Of a stretch of DNA of 64,000 nt, positions 39,271 through 52,777 are shown piece after piece. The notes beneath the pieces were generated by a model. The model did no database searches. It was not told where the DNA came from and saw nothing but the letters and a program-made list of their open reading frames with translations. Position 1 is the stretch's first letter. The number at the start of each line of letters is the position of its first letter. This stretch comes from Clusia tigrina (lineage: Eukaryota; Arthropoda; Insecta; Diptera; Clusiidae): NCBI GenBank assembly GCA_920105625.2, contig OV050030.1, positions 249,271,889 to 249,335,888 of the forward strand. The letters run 5' to 3'. The position numbers and the translations under genes are program-made.

Positions 39271-41235
39271 GTGACTTTTTACGGGAGCGTCATAAAATCT
39301 TGAAATTTTGTAACAATAAAGTACTCGAGCCTCTTGTCAATTTAAGCTATCGCTCAAAGCTGTGCTACCCTTGAGTCCCACATCAAACACTGATAAAATT
39401 TCAAATGGCCCTAACTTCTATACGGTACATCCTACACCTATCAAAGTTTGCAACATACAAATGCTTGTAACTTTTTACTGAAGCGTCATAAAACCTTGAA
39501 ATTTTGTAACAATAAAGTACTCGAGCCTCTTGTCAATTTAAGCTATCGCTCACAGCTATGCTACCCTTGAGTCCCAAATCAAACATTGATAAAACTTCAA
39601 ATGGCCCTAACTTCTATACGGTACGTCCTACACCTATCAAAGTTTGCAACATACAAATGCTTGTAACTTTTTACTGAAGCGTCATAAAACCTTGAAATTT
39701 TGTAACAATAAAGTACTCGAGCCTCTTGTCAATTTAAGCTATCGCTCACAGCTATGCTACCCTTGAGTCCCAAATCAAACACTGATAAAACTTCAAATGG
39801 CCCTAACTTCTATACGGTACGTCCTGCACCTATTAAAGTTTGCAACATACAAATGCTTGTAACTTTTTACTGGAGCGTCACAAAACCTTAAAATTTTGAA
39901 ACAATAAAGTACTCGAGCCTCTTGTCAATTTAAGCTATCGCTCAAAGCTGTGCTACCCTTGAGTCCCACATTAAACACTGATAAAATTTCAAATGGCCCT
40001 AACTTCTATACGGTACATCCTACACCTATCAAAGTTTGCAACATACAAATGCTTGTAACTTTTTACTGAAGCGTCATAAAACCTTGAAATTTTGTAACAA
40101 TAAAGTACTCGAGCCTCTTGTCAATTTAAGCTATCGCTCAAAGCTATGCTACCCTTGAGTCCCAAATCAAACACTGATAAAACATCAAATGGCCCTAACT
40201 TCTATACGGTACGTCCTACACCTATCAAAGTTTGCAACATACAAATGCTTTTAACTTTTTACTGGAGCGTCATAAAACCTTGAAATTTTGTAACAAAAAA
40301 GTACTCGAGCCTCTTGTCAATTTAAGCTATCGCTCAAAGCTATGCTACCCTTGAGTCCCAAATCAAACACTGATAAAACTTCAAATGGCCCTAACTTCTG
40401 TACGGTACTTCCTACAGCTATCAAAGTTTGCAACATACAAATGCTTGTGACTTTTTACTCGAGCGTCATAAAACCTTGAAATTTTGTAACAATAAGGCAC
40501 TCGAGCTTCTTGTCAATTTAAGCTATCGCTCAAAGCTATGCTACCCTTGAGTCCCAAATCAAACACTGATAAAAGTTCAGATGGCCCTAACATCTATACG
40601 GTACGTCCTACACCTATCAAAGTTTGCAACATACAAATGCTTGTAACTTTTTATGGGAGCGTCATAACACCTTGAAATTTTGTAACAATGAGTTACTCGA
40701 GCTTCTTGTCAATTTAAGCTATCGCTCAAAGCTATGCTACCCTTGACTCCCAAATCAAACACTGATAAAACTTCAAAAGGCCCTAACTTCTATACGGTAC
40801 TTCCTACACCTATCAAAGTTTGCAACATACAAATGCTTGTGACTTTTTACTCGAGCGTCATAAAACCTTGAAATTTTGTAACAATAAAGTACTCGAGCTT
40901 CTTGTCAATTTAATCTATCGCTCAAAGCTATGCTACCCTTGAGTCCCAAATCAAACACTGATAAAACTTAAAATGGCCCTAACTTCTATACGGTACTTCC
41001 TACACCTATCAAAGTTTGCAACATACAAATGCTTGTGACTTTTTACGGGAGCGTCATAAAACCTTGAAATTTTGTAACAATAAAGTACTCGAGCCTCTTG
41101 TCAATTTAAGCTATCGCTCAAAGCTGTGCTGCCGTTGAGTCCCAAATCAAACACTGATAAAACATCAAATGGCCCTAACTTCTATACGGTACGTCCTACA
41201 CCTATCAAAGTTTGCAACATACAAATGCTTGTGAC
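39271..41235 (+). repeat. 1,960-bp tandem duplication, right copy
   Basis: Directly abuts the left copy. Pairing stops near 41240, where this copy reads TTTTTACTCGAGC and the left copy reads TTTTTACGGGAGC. A private AACAAAAAAG run lies near 40294. The zero length drift over ten monomers suggests a recent event. Confidence 0.86.
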
Positions 41236-41517
41236 TTTTTACTCGAGCGTCATAAAACCTTGAAATTTTGTAACAATAAAGTACTCGAGCCTCTTGTCAA
41301 TTTAAGCTATCGCTCAAAGCTATGCTACCCTTGAGTCCCAAATCAAACATTGATAAAACTTCAAATGGCCCTAACTTCTATACGGTACGTCCTACACCTA
41401 TCAAAGTTTGCAACATACAAATGCTTGTAACTTCTTACTGGAGCGTCATAAAAACTTGAACTTTTGTAACAATAAAGTACTCGAGCCTCTTGTCAATTTA
41501 AGCTATCGCTCAAAGCT

Positions 41518-42500
41518 ATGCTACCCTTGAGTCCCAAATCAAACACTGATAGAACTTCAAATGGCCCTAACTTCTATACGGTACGACATACACCTATCAT
41601 AGTTTGCAAACATAAAAATTCTTGTAACTTTTTACGGGAGCGTCATAAAATCTTGAAATTTTGTAACAATAAAGTACTCGAGCCTCTTGTCAATTTAAGC
41701 TATCGCTCAAAGCTGTGCTACCCTTGAGTCCCACATCAAACACTGATAAAATTTCAAATGGCCCTAACTTCTATACGGTACTTCCTACACCTATCAAAGT
41801 TTGCAACATACAAATGCTTGTGACTTTTTACTCGAGCGTCATAAAACCTTGAAATTTTGTAACAATAAAGTACTCGAGCCTCTTGTCAATTTAAGCTATC
41901 GCTCAAAGCTATGCTACCCTTGAGTCCCAAATCAAACACTGATAAAACTTAAAATGGCCCTAACTTCTATACGGTACGTCCTACACCTATCAAAGTTTGC
42001 AACATACAAATGCTTGTAACTTTTTACTGGAGCGTCATAAAACCTTGAAGTTTTGTAACAATAAAGTACTCGAGCCTCTTGTCAATTTAAGCTATCGCTC
42101 AAAGCTGTGCTACCCTTGAGTCCCAAATCAAACACTGATAAAACTTCAAATGGCCCTAACTTCTATACGGTACGTCCTATACCTATCATAGTTTGCAAAC
42201 ATACAAATTCTTGTAACTTTTTACGGGAGCGTCATAAAACCTTGAAATTTTGTAACAATAAAGTACTCGAGCCTCTTGTCAATTTAAGCTATCGCTCAAA
42301 GCTATGCTACCCTTGAGTCCCAAATCAAACACTGATAAAACTTCAAATGGCCATAACTTCTATACGGTACGTCCTACACCTATCATAATTTGCAAACATA
42401 AAAATTCTTGTAACTTTTTACGGGAACGTCATAAAATCTTGAAATTTTGTAACAATAAAGTACTCGAGCCTCTTGTCAATTTAAGCTATCGCTCAAAGCT
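41518..42500 (+). repeat. Five-monomer module, copy M2
   Basis: Same B-A-A-B-B layout and internal spacing (589 and 197 bp between type B starts). Unit 1 carries GTACGACATACACC, shared only with M3 and M4. CTATACCTATC in unit 4 and GGGAACGTC in unit 5 are private. Confidence 0.87.
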
Positions 42501-43890
42501 GTGCTACCCTTGAGTCCCACATCAAACACTGATAAAATTTCAAATGGCCCTAACTTCTATACGGTACATCCTACACCTATCAAAGTTTGCAACATACAAA
42601 TGCTTGTAACTTTTTACTGAAGCGTCATAAAACCTTGAAATTTTGTAACAATAAAGTACTCGAGCCTCTTGTCAATTTAAGCTATCGCTCACAGCTATGC
42701 TACCCTTGAGTCCCAAATCAAACATTGATAAAACTTCAAATGGCCCTAACTTCTCTACGGTACGTCCTACACCTATCAAAGTTTGCAACATACAAATGCT
42801 TGTAACTTTTTACTGGAGCGTCATAAAACCTTGAAATTTTCTAACAATAAAGTACTCGAGCCTCTTGTCAATTTAAGCTATCGCTCAAAGCTATGCTACC
42901 CTTGAGTCCCTCATCAAACACTGATAAAATTTCAAATGGCCCTAGCTTCTATACGGTACATCCTACACCTATCAAAGTTTGCAACATACAAATGCTTGTA
43001 ACTTTTTACTGAAGCGTCATAAAACCTTGAAATTTTGTAACAATAAAGTACTCGAGCCTCTTGTCAATTTAAGCTATCGCTCACAGCTATGCTACCCTTG
43101 AGTCCCAAATCAAACACTGATAAAACTTCAAATGGCCCTAACTTCTATACGGTACGTCCTACACCTATTAAAGTTTGCAACATACAAATGCTTGTAACTT
43201 TTTACTGGAGCGTCACAAAACCTTAAAATTTTGAAACAATAAAGTACTCGAGTCTCTTGTCAATTTAAGCTATCGCTCAAAGCTATGCTACCCTTGAGTC
43301 CCAAATCAAACACTGATACAACTTCAAATGGCCCTAACTTCTATACGGTAGGTCCTACACCTATCAAAGTTTGCAACATACAAATGCTTGCAACTTTTTA
43401 CTGGAGCGTCATAAAACCTTGAAATTTTGTAACAATAAAGTACTTGAGCCTCTTGTCAATTTAAGCTATCGCTCAAAGCTATGCGACCCTTGAGTCCCAA
43501 ATCAAACACTGATAAAATTTCAAATGGCCCTAACTTCTATACGGTACTTCCTACAACTATCAAAGTTTGCAACATACAAATGCTTGTGACTTTTTACTCG
43601 AGCGTCATAAAACCTTGAAATTTTGTAACAATAAGGCACTCGAGCTTCTTGTCAATTTAAGCTATCGCTCAAAGCTATGCTACCCTTGAGTCCCAAATCA
43701 AACACTGATAAAAGTTCAGATGGCCCTAACTTCTATACGGTACGTCCTACACCTATCAAAGTTTGCAACATACAAATGCTTGTAACTTTTTATGGGAGCG
43801 TCATAGCACCTTGAAATTTTGTAACAATAAGTTACTCGAGCTTCTTGTCAATTTAAGCTATCGCTCAAAGCTATGCTACCCTTGAGTCCG
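42304..43890 (+). repeat. Eight-monomer block with a partner 11.4 kb away
   Basis: Matches 53685-55270 at an offset of 11381 (58 monomers plus 13). Shared marks are GAAATTTTCTAAC, CTATTAAAG with CACAAAACCTTAAAATTTTGAAAC, GAGTCTCTTG, GATACAACTTC, GGTAGGTCC, CTTGCAACTTT, AGTACTTGAGCC, GCTATGCGACCC and AAGGCACTCG. The middle part (from about 42860) also matches about 35210-35770 at an offset of 7650, so this text exists in at least three places. Confidence 0.82.
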
Positions 43891-44264
43891 AAATCAAACA
43901 CTGATAGAACTTCAAAACGCCCTAACTTCTATACGGTACTTCCTACAACTATCAAAGTTTGCAACATACAAATGCTTGTGACTTTTTACTCGAGCGTCAT
44001 AAAACCTTGAAATTTTGTAACAATAAGGCACTCGAGCTTCTTGTCAATTTAAGCTATCGCTCAAAGCTATGCTACCCTTGAGTCCCAAATCAAACACTGA
44101 TAAAAGTTCAGATGGCCCTAACTTCTATCCGGTACGTCCTACACCTATCAAAGTTTGCAACATACAAATGCTTGTAACTTTTTACGGGAGCGTCATAAAA
44201 TCTTGAAATTTTGTAACAATAAAGTACTCGAGCCTCTTGTCAAGTTAAGCTATCGCTCAAAGCT

Positions 44265-47012
44265 ATGCTACCCTTCAGTCCCAAATCAAACACTGATAAA
44301 ACTTCAAATGGCCATAACTTCTATACGGTACGTCCTACACCTATCATAATTTGCAAACATAAAAATTCTTGTAACTTTTTACGGGAGCGTCATAAAATCT
44401 TGAAATTTTGTAACAATAAAGTACTCGAGCCTCTTGTCAATTTAAGCTATCGCTCAAAGCTGTGCTACCCTTGAGTCCCACATAAAACACTGATAAAATT
44501 TCAAATGGCCCTAACTTCTATACGGTACATCCTACACCTATCAAAGTTTGCAACATACAAATGCTTGTAACTTTTTACTGAAGCGTCATAAAACCTTGAA
44601 ATTTTGTAACAATAAAGTACTCGAGCCTCTTGTCAATTTAAGCTATCGCTCAAAGCTATGCTACCCTTGAGTCCCAAATCAAACACTGATAAAACATCAA
44701 ATGGCCCTAACTTCTATACGGTACGTCCTACACCTATCAAAGTTTGCAACATACAAATGCTTTTAACTTTTTACTGGAGCGTCATAAAACCTTGAAATTT
44801 TGTAACAATAAAGTACTCGAGCCTCTTGTCAATTTAAGCTATCGCTCAAAGCTATGCTACCCTTGAGTCCCAAATCAAACACTGATAAAACTTCAAATGG
44901 CCCTAACTTCTGTACGGTACTTTCTACAACTATCAAAGTTTGCAACATACAAATGCTTGTGACTTTTTACTCGAGCGTCATAAAACCTTGAAATTTTGTA
45001 ACAATAAGGCACTCGAGCTTCTTGTCAATTTAAGCTATCGCTCAAAGCTATGCTACCCTTGAGTCCCAAATCAAACACTGATAAAAGTTCAGATGGCCCT
45101 AACTTCTATACGGTACGTCCTACACCTATCAAAGTTTGCAACATACAAATGCTTGTAACTTTTTATGGGAGCGTCATAACACCTTGAAATTTTGTAACAA
45201 TGAGTTACTCGAGCTTCTTGTCAATTTAAGCTATCGCTCAAAGCTATGCTACCCTTGAGTCCCAAATCAAACACTGATAAAACTTCAAAAGGCCCTAACT
45301 TCTATACGGTACTTCCTACACCTATCAAAGTTTGCAACATACAAATGCTTGTGACTTTTTACTCGAGCGTCATAAAACCTTGAAATTTTGTAACAATAAA
45401 GTACTCGAGCTTCTTGTCAATTTAAGCTATCGCTCAAAGCTATGCTACCCTTGAGTCCCAAATCAAACACTGATAAAACTTAAAATGGCCCTAACTTCTA
45501 TACGGTACGTCCTACACCTATCAAAGTTTGCAACATACAAATGCTTGTAACTTTTTACTGGAGCGTCATAAAACCTTGAAATTTTGTAACAATAAAGTAC
45601 TCGAGCCTCTTGTCAATTTAAGCTATCGCTCAAAGCTGTGCTACCCTTGAGTCCCAAATCAAACACTGATAAAACTTCAAATGGCCCTAACTTCTATACG
45701 GTACGTCCTACACCTATCATAGTTTGCAAACATACAAATTCTTGTAACTTTTTGTGGGAGCGTCATAAAACCTTGAAATTTTGTAACAATAAAGTACTCG
45801 AGCCTCTTGTCAATTTAAGCTATCGCTCAAAGCTGTGCTACCGTTGAGTCCCAAATCAAACACTGATAAAACATCAAATGGCCCTAACTTCTATACGGTA
45901 CGTCCTACACCTATCAAAGTTTGCAACATACAAATGCTTGTGACTTTTTACTCGAGCGTCATAAAACCTTGAAATTTTGTAACAATAAAGTACTCGAGCC
46001 TCTTGTCAATTTAAGCTATCGCTCAAAGCTATGCTACCCTTGAGTCCCAAATCAAACATTGATAAAACTTCAAATGGCCCTAACTTCTATACGGTACGTC
46101 CTACACCTATCAAAGTTTGCAACATACAAATGCTTGTAACTTCTTACTGGAGCGTCATAAAAACTTGAACTTTTGTAACAATAAAGTACTCGAGCCTCTT
46201 GTCAATTTAAGCTATCGCTCAAAGCTATGCTACCCTTGAGTCCCAAATCAAACACTGATAGAACTTCAAATGGCCCTAACTTCTATACGGTACGACATAC
46301 ACCTATCATAGTTTGCAAACATAAAAATTCTTGTAACTTTTTACGGGAGCGTCATAAAATCTTGACATTTTGTAACAATAAAGTACTCGAGCCTCTTGTC
46401 AATTTAAGCTATCGCTCAAAGCTGTGCTACCCTTGAGTCCCACATCAAACACTGATAAAATTTCAAATGGCCCTAACTTCTATACGGTACTTCCTACACC
46501 TATCAAAGTTTGCAACATACAAATGCTTGTGACTTTTTACTCGAGCGTTATAAAACCTTGAAATTTTTTAACAATAAAGTACTCGAGCCTCTTGTCAATT
46601 TAAGCTATCGCTCAAAGCTATGCTACCCTTGAGTCCCAAATCAAACACTGATAAAACTTAAAATGGCCCTAACTTCTATACGGTACGTCCTACACCTATC
46701 AAAGTTTGCAACATACAAATGCTTGTAACTTTTTACTGGAGCGTCATAAAACCTTGAAGTTTTGTAACAATAAAGTACTCGAGCCTCTTGCCAATTTAAG
46801 CTATCGCTCAAAGCTGTGCTACCCTTGAGTCCCAAATCAAACACTGATAAAACTTCAAATGGCCCTAACTTCTATACGGTACGTCCTACACCTATCATAG
46901 TTTGCAAACATACAAATTCTTGTAACTTTTTACGGGAGCGTCATAAAACCTTGAAATTTTGTAACAATAAAGTACTCGAGCCTCTTGTCAATTTAAGCTA
47001 TCGCTCAAAGCT
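44265..47012 (+). repeat. 2.75-kb 14-monomer repeat unit, copy 1
   Basis: Pairs with 47013-49759 at an offset of 2747-2748. Shared marks include CACATAAAACACTG, CTTCTGTACGG, AAAGTTCAGATGG, TTTTTATGGGAGC, AATGAGTTACTC, TTCAAAAGGCC, CTATCATAGTTTGC pairs and the M3 unit-1 mark GACATAC. It contains the first four monomers of module M3 at its right end. Private marks are CTTTCTACAAC and TTTTTGTGGGAGC. Confidence 0.85.
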
Positions 47013-47209
47013 ATGCTACCCTTGAGTCCCAAATCAAACACTGATAAAACTTCAAATGGCCATAACTTCTATACGGTACGTCCTACACCTATCATAATTT
47101 GCAAACATAAAAATTCTTGTAACTTTTTACGGGAGCGTCATAAAATCTTGAAATTTTGTAACAATAAAGTACTCGAGCCTCTTGTCAATTTAAGCTATCG
47201 CTCAAAGCT
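46227..47209 (+). repeat. Five-monomer module, copy M3
   Basis: B-A-A-B-B with type B starts at 46227, 46816 and 47013. GTACGACATAC groups it with M2 and M4. CTTGCCAATTT in unit 3 is shared with M4. AAATCTTGACATTTTG and GAGCGTTATAAAACC are private. Confidence 0.87.
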
Positions 47210-49759
47210 GTGCTACCCTTGAGTCCCACATAAAACACTGATAAAATTTCAAATGGCCCTAACTTCTATACGGTACATCCTACACCTATCAAAGTTTGCA
47301 ACATACAAATGCTTGTAACTTTTTACTGAAGCGTCATAAAACCTTGAAATTTTGTAACAATAAAGTACTCGAGCCTCTTGTCAATTTAAGCTATCGCTCA
47401 AAGCTATGCTACCCTTGAGTCCCAAATCAAACACTGATAAAACATCAAATGGCCCTAACTTCTATACGGTACGTCCTACACCTATCAAAGTTTGCAACAT
47501 ACAAATGCTTTTAACTTTTTACTGGAGCGTCATAAAACCTTGAAATTTTGTAACAATAAAGTACTCGAGCCTCTTGTCAATTTAAGCTATCGCTCAAAGC
47601 TATGCTACCCTTGAGTCCCAAATCAAACACTGATAAAACTTCAAATGGCCCTAACTTCTGTACGGTACTTCCTACAACTATCAAAGTTTGCAACATACAA
47701 ATGCTTGTGACTTTTTACTCGAGCGTCATAAAACCTTGAAATTTTGTAACAATAAGGCACTCGAGCTTCTTGTCAATTTAAGCTATCGCTCAAAGCTATG
47801 CTACCCTTGAGTCCCAAATCAAACACTGATAAAAGTTCAGATGGCCCTAACTTCTATACGGTACGTCCTACACCTATCAAAGTTTGCAACATACAAATGC
47901 TTGTAACTTTTTATGGGAGCGTCATAACACCTTGAAATTTTGTAACAATGAGTTACTCGAGCTTCTTGTCAATTTAAGCTATCGCTCAAAGCTATGCTAC
48001 CCTTGAGTCCCAAATCAAACACTGATAAAACTTCAAAAGGCCCTAACTTCTATACGGTACTTCCTACACCTATCAAAGTTTGCAACATACAAATGCTTGT
48101 GACTTTTTACTCGAGCGTCATAAAACCTTGAAATTTTGTAACAATAAAGTACTCGAGCTTCTTGTCAATTTAAGCTATCGCTCAAAGCTATGCTACCCTT
48201 GAGTCCCAAATCAAACACTGATAAAACTTAAAATGGCCCTAACTTCTATACGGTACGTCCTACACCTATCAAAGTTTGCAACATACAAATGCTTGTAACT
48301 TTTTACTGGAGCGTCATAAAACCTTGAAATTTTGTAACAATAAAGTACTCGAGCCTCTTGTCAATTTAAGCTATCGCTCAAAGCTGTGCTACCCTTGAGT
48401 CCCAAATCAAACACTGATAAAACTTCAAATGGCCCTAACTTCTATACGGTACGTCCTACACCTATCATAGTTTGCAAACATACAAATTCTTGTAACTTTT
48501 TACGGGAGCGTCATAAAACCTTGAAATTTTGTAACAATAAAGTACTCGAGCCTCTTGTCAATTTAAGCTATCGCTCAAAGCTGTGCTACCGTTGAGTCCC
48601 AAATCAAACACTGATAAAACATCAAATGGCCTTACTTCTATACGGTACGTCCTACACCTATCAAAGTTTGCAACATACAAATGCTTGTGACTTTTTACTC
48701 GAGCGTCATAAAACCTTGAAATTTTGTAACAATAAAGTACTCGAGCCTCTTGTCAATTTAAGCTATCGCTCAAAGCTATGCTACCCTTGAGTCCCAAATC
48801 AAACATTGATAAAACTTCAAATGGCCCTAACTTCTATACGGTACGTCCTACACCAATCAAAGTTTGCAACATACAAATGCTTGTAACTTCTTACTGGAGC
48901 GTCATAAAAACTTGAACTTTTGTAACAATAAAGTACTCGAGCCTCTTGTCAATTTAAGCTATCGCTCAAAGCTATGCTACCCTTGAGTCCCAAATCAAAC
49001 ACTGATAGAACTTCAAATGGCCCTAACTTCTATACGGTACGACATACACCTATCATAGTTTGCAAACATAAAAATTCTTGTAACTTTTTACGGGAGCGTC
49101 ATAAAATCTTGAAATTTTGTAACAATAAAGTACTCGAGCCTCTTGTCAATTTAAGCTATCGCTCAAAGCTGTGCTACCCTTGAGTCCCACATCAAACACT
49201 GATAAAATTTCAAATGGCCCTAACTTCTATACGGTACTTCCTACACCTATCAAAGTTTGCAACATACAAATGCTTGTGACTTTTTACTCGAGCGTCATAA
49301 AACCTTGAAATTTTGTAACAATAAAGTACTCGAGCCTCTTTTCAATTTAAGCTATCGCTCAAAGCTATGCTACCCTTGAGTCCCAAATCAAACACTGATA
49401 AAACTTAAAATGGCCCTAACTTCTATACGGTACGTCCTACACCTATCAAAGTTTGCAACATACAAATGCTTGTAACTTTTTACTGGAGCGTCATAAAACC
49501 TTGAAGTTTTGTAACAATAAAGTACTCGAGCCTCTTGCCAATTTAAGCTATCGCTCAAAGCTGTGCTACCCTTGAGTCCCAAATCAAACACTGATAAAAC
49601 TTCAAATGGCCCTAACTTCTATACGGTACGTCCTACACCTATCATAGTTTGCAAACATACAAATTCTTGTAACTTTTTACGGGAGCGTCATAAAACCTTG
49701 AAATTTTGTAACAATAAAGTACTCGAGCCTCTTGTCAATTTAAGCTATCGCTCAAAGCT
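47013..49759 (+). repeat. 2.75-kb 14-monomer repeat unit, copy 2
   Basis: Direct tandem partner of 44265-47012, itself followed by a third copy. Contains the first four monomers of module M4 at its right end. Private marks are GGCCTTACTTC (one base lost, near 48630), CACCAATCAAAG near 48853 and CTCTTTTCAATTT near 49338. Confidence 0.85.
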
Positions 49760-49956
49760 ATGCTACCCTTGAGTCCCAAATCAAACACTGATAAAACTTC
49801 AAATGGCCATAACTTCTATACGGTACGTCCTACACCTATCATAATTTGCAAACATAAAAATTCTTGTAACTTTTTACGGGAGCGTCATAAAATCTTGAAA
49901 TTTTGTAACAATAAAGTACTCGAGCCTCTTGTCAATTTAAGCTATCGCTCAAAGCT
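48974..49956 (+). repeat. Five-monomer module, copy M4
   Basis: Type B starts at 48974, 49563 and 49760. It shares GACATAC with M2 and M3, and CTTGCCAATTT with M3, so it is the nearest relative of M3. Confidence 0.87.
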
Positions 49957-52506
49957 GTGCTACCCTTGAGTCCCACATCAAACACTGATAAAATTTCAAA
50001 TGGCCCTAACTTCTATACGGTACATCCTACACCTATCAAAGTTTGCAACATACAAATGCTTGTAACTTTTTACTGAAGCGTCATAAAACCTTGAAATTTT
50101 GTAACAATAAAGTACTCGAGCCTCTTGTCAATTTAAGCTATCGCTCACAGCTATGCTACCCTTGAGTCCCAAATCAAACATTGATAAAACTTCAAATGGC
50201 CCTAACTTCTATACGGTACATCATACACCTATCAAAGTTTGCAACATACAAATGCTTGTAACTTTTTACTGAAGCGTCATAAAACCTTGAAATTTTGTAA
50301 TAATAAAGTACTCGAGCATCTTGTCAATTTAAGCTATCGCTCAAAGCTATGCTACCCTTGAGTCCCAAATCAAACACTGATAAAAGTTCAGATGGCCCTA
50401 ACTTCTATACGGTACGTCCTACACCTATCAAAGTTTGCAACATACAAATGCTTTTAACTTTTTACTGGAGCGTCATAAAACCTTGAAATTTTGTAACAAT
50501 AAAGTACTCGAGCCTCTTGTCAATTTAAGCTATCGCTCAAAGCTATGCTACCCTTGAGTCCCAAATCAAACACTGATAAAACTTCAAATGGCCCTAACTT
50601 CTGTACGGTACTTCCTACAACTATCAAAGTTTGCAACATACAAATGCTTGTGACTTTTTACTCGAGCGTCATAAAACCTTGAAATTTTGTAACAATAAGG
50701 CACTCGAGCTTCTTGTCAATTTAAGCTATCGCTCAAAGCTATGCTACCCTTGAGTCCCAAATCAAACACTGATAAAAGTTCAGATGGCCCTAACTTCTAT
50801 ACGGTACGTCCTACACCTATCAAAGTTTGCAACATACAAATGCTTGTAACTTTTTATGGGAGCGTCATAACACCTTGAAATTTTGTAACAATAAGTTACT
50901 CGAGCTTCTTGTCAATTTAAGCTATCGCTCAAAGCTATGCTACCCTTGAGTCCCAAATCAAACACTGATAAAACTTCAAAAGGCCCTAACTTCTATACGG
51001 TACTTCCTACACCTATCAAAGTTTGCAACATACAAATGCTTGTGACTTTTTACTCGAGCGTCATAAAACCTTGAAATTTTGTAACAATAAAGTACTCGAG
51101 CTTCTTGTCAATTTAAGCTATCGCTCAAAGCTATGCTACCCTTGAGCCCCAAATCAAACACTGATAAAACTTAAAATGGCCCTAACTTCTATACGGTACG
51201 TCCTACACCTATCAAAGTTTGCAACATACAAATGCTTGTAACTTTTTACTGGAGCGTCATAAAACCTTGAAATTTTGTAACAATAAAGTACTCGAGCCTC
51301 TTGTCAATTTAAGCTATCGCTCAAAGCTGTGCTACCCTTGAGTCCCAAATCAAACACTGATAAAACTTCAAATGGCCCTAACTTCTATACGGTACGTCCT
51401 ACACTTATCATAGTTTGCAAACATACAAATTCTTGTAACTTTTTACGGGAGCGTCATAAAACCTTGAAATTTTGTAACAATAAAGTACTCGAGCCTCTTG
51501 TCAATTTAAGCTATCGCTCAAAGCTATGCTACCCTTGAGTCCCAAATCAAACATTGATAAAACTTCAAATGGCCCTAACTTCTATACGGTACGTCCTACA
51601 CCTATCAAAGTTTGCAACATACAAATGCTTGTAACTTCTTACTGGAGCGTCATAAAAACTTGAACTTTGTAACAATAAAGTACTCGAGCCTCTTGTCAAT
51701 TTAAGCTATCGCTCAAAGCTATGCTACCCTTGAGTCCCAAATCAAACACTGATAGAACTTCAAATGGCCCTAACTTCTATACGGTACGTCCTACACCTAT
51801 CATAGTTTGCAAACATAAAAATGCTTGTAACTTTTTACGGGAGCGTCATAAAATCTTGAAATTTTGTAACAATAAAGTACTCGAGCCTCTTGTCAATTTA
51901 AGCTATCGCTCACAGCTGTGCTACCCTTGAGTCCCACATCAAACACTGATAAAATTTCAAATGGCCCTAACTTCTATACGGTACTTCCTACGCCTATCAA
52001 AGTTTGCAACATACAAATGCTTGTGACTTTTTACTCGAGCTTCATAAAACCTTGAAATTTTTTTACAATAAAGTACTCGAGCCTCTTGTCAATTTAAGCT
52101 ATCGCTCAAAGCTATGCTACCCTTGAGTCCCAAATCAAACACTGATAAAACTTAAAATGGCCCTAACTTCTATACGGTACGTCCTACACCTATCAAAGTT
52201 TGCAACATACAAATGCTTGTAACTTTTTACTCGAGCGTCATAAAACCTTGAAGTTTTGTAACAATAAAGTACTCGAGCCTCTTGTCAATTTAAGCTATCG
52301 CTCAAAGCTGTGCTACCCTTGAGTCCCAAATCAAACACTGATAAAATTTCAAATGGCCCTAACTTCTATACGGTACGTCCTACACCTATCATAGTTTACA
52401 AACATACAAATTCTTGTAACTTTTTACGGGAGCGTCATAAAACCTTGAAATTTTGTAACAATAAAGTACTCGAGCCTCTTGTCAATTTAAGCTATCGCTC
52501 AAAGCT
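49760..52506 (+). repeat. 2.75-kb 14-monomer repeat unit, copy 3 (rearranged)
   Basis: The start pairs with copy 2 at 2747. From about 50450 the offset is 2943 (one extra monomer, after a CACAGCTATGC and TACATCATACACC pair seen only here), then it returns to 2747 from 51721. One monomer gained and one lost keeps total length constant, as in the 3.53-kb pair further left. Confidence 0.8.
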
Positions 52507-52716
52507 ATGCTACCCTTGAGTCCCAAATCAAACACTGATAAAACTTCAAATGGCCATAACTTCTATACGGTACGTCCTACACCTATCATAATTTGCAAAC
52601 ATAAAAATTCTTGTAACTTTTTACGGGAGCGTCATAAAATCTTGAAATTTTGTAACAATAAAGTACTCGAGCCTCTTGTCAATTTAAGCTATCGCTCAAA
52701 GCTGTGCTACCCTTGA
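51600..52716 (+). repeat. 1,178-bp (six-monomer) duplication, left copy
   Basis: Matches 52778-53894 at an offset of 1178. It includes the AACTTCTTACTGG plus AACTTTGTAAC monomer and the whole of M5. The two modules inside differ at several lineage marks, so the copies are not identical. Confidence 0.78.
51721..52703 (+). repeat. Five-monomer module, copy M5
   Basis: Type B starts at 51721, 52310 and 52507. Subgroup marks shared with M7 and M10 are ACATAAAAATGCTTG in unit 1, CCTACGCCTATC with GAGCTTCATAAAACC and AATTTTTTTACAAT in unit 2, and TAGTTTACAAAC in unit 4. Private marks are CACAGCTGTGC and TTTTTACTCGAGC in unit 3. Confidence 0.87.
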
Positions 52717-52777
52717 GTCCCACATCAAACACTGATAAAATTTCAAATGGCCCTAACTTCTATACGGTACATCCTAC

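Noticed and set aside
23524..49591. Minus-strand open frames of 61-67 residues (23524-23709, 46641-46844, 49388-49591)
   Set aside because: Reverse complement of the same monomer; two of them are identical because they lie in copied 2.75-kb units.
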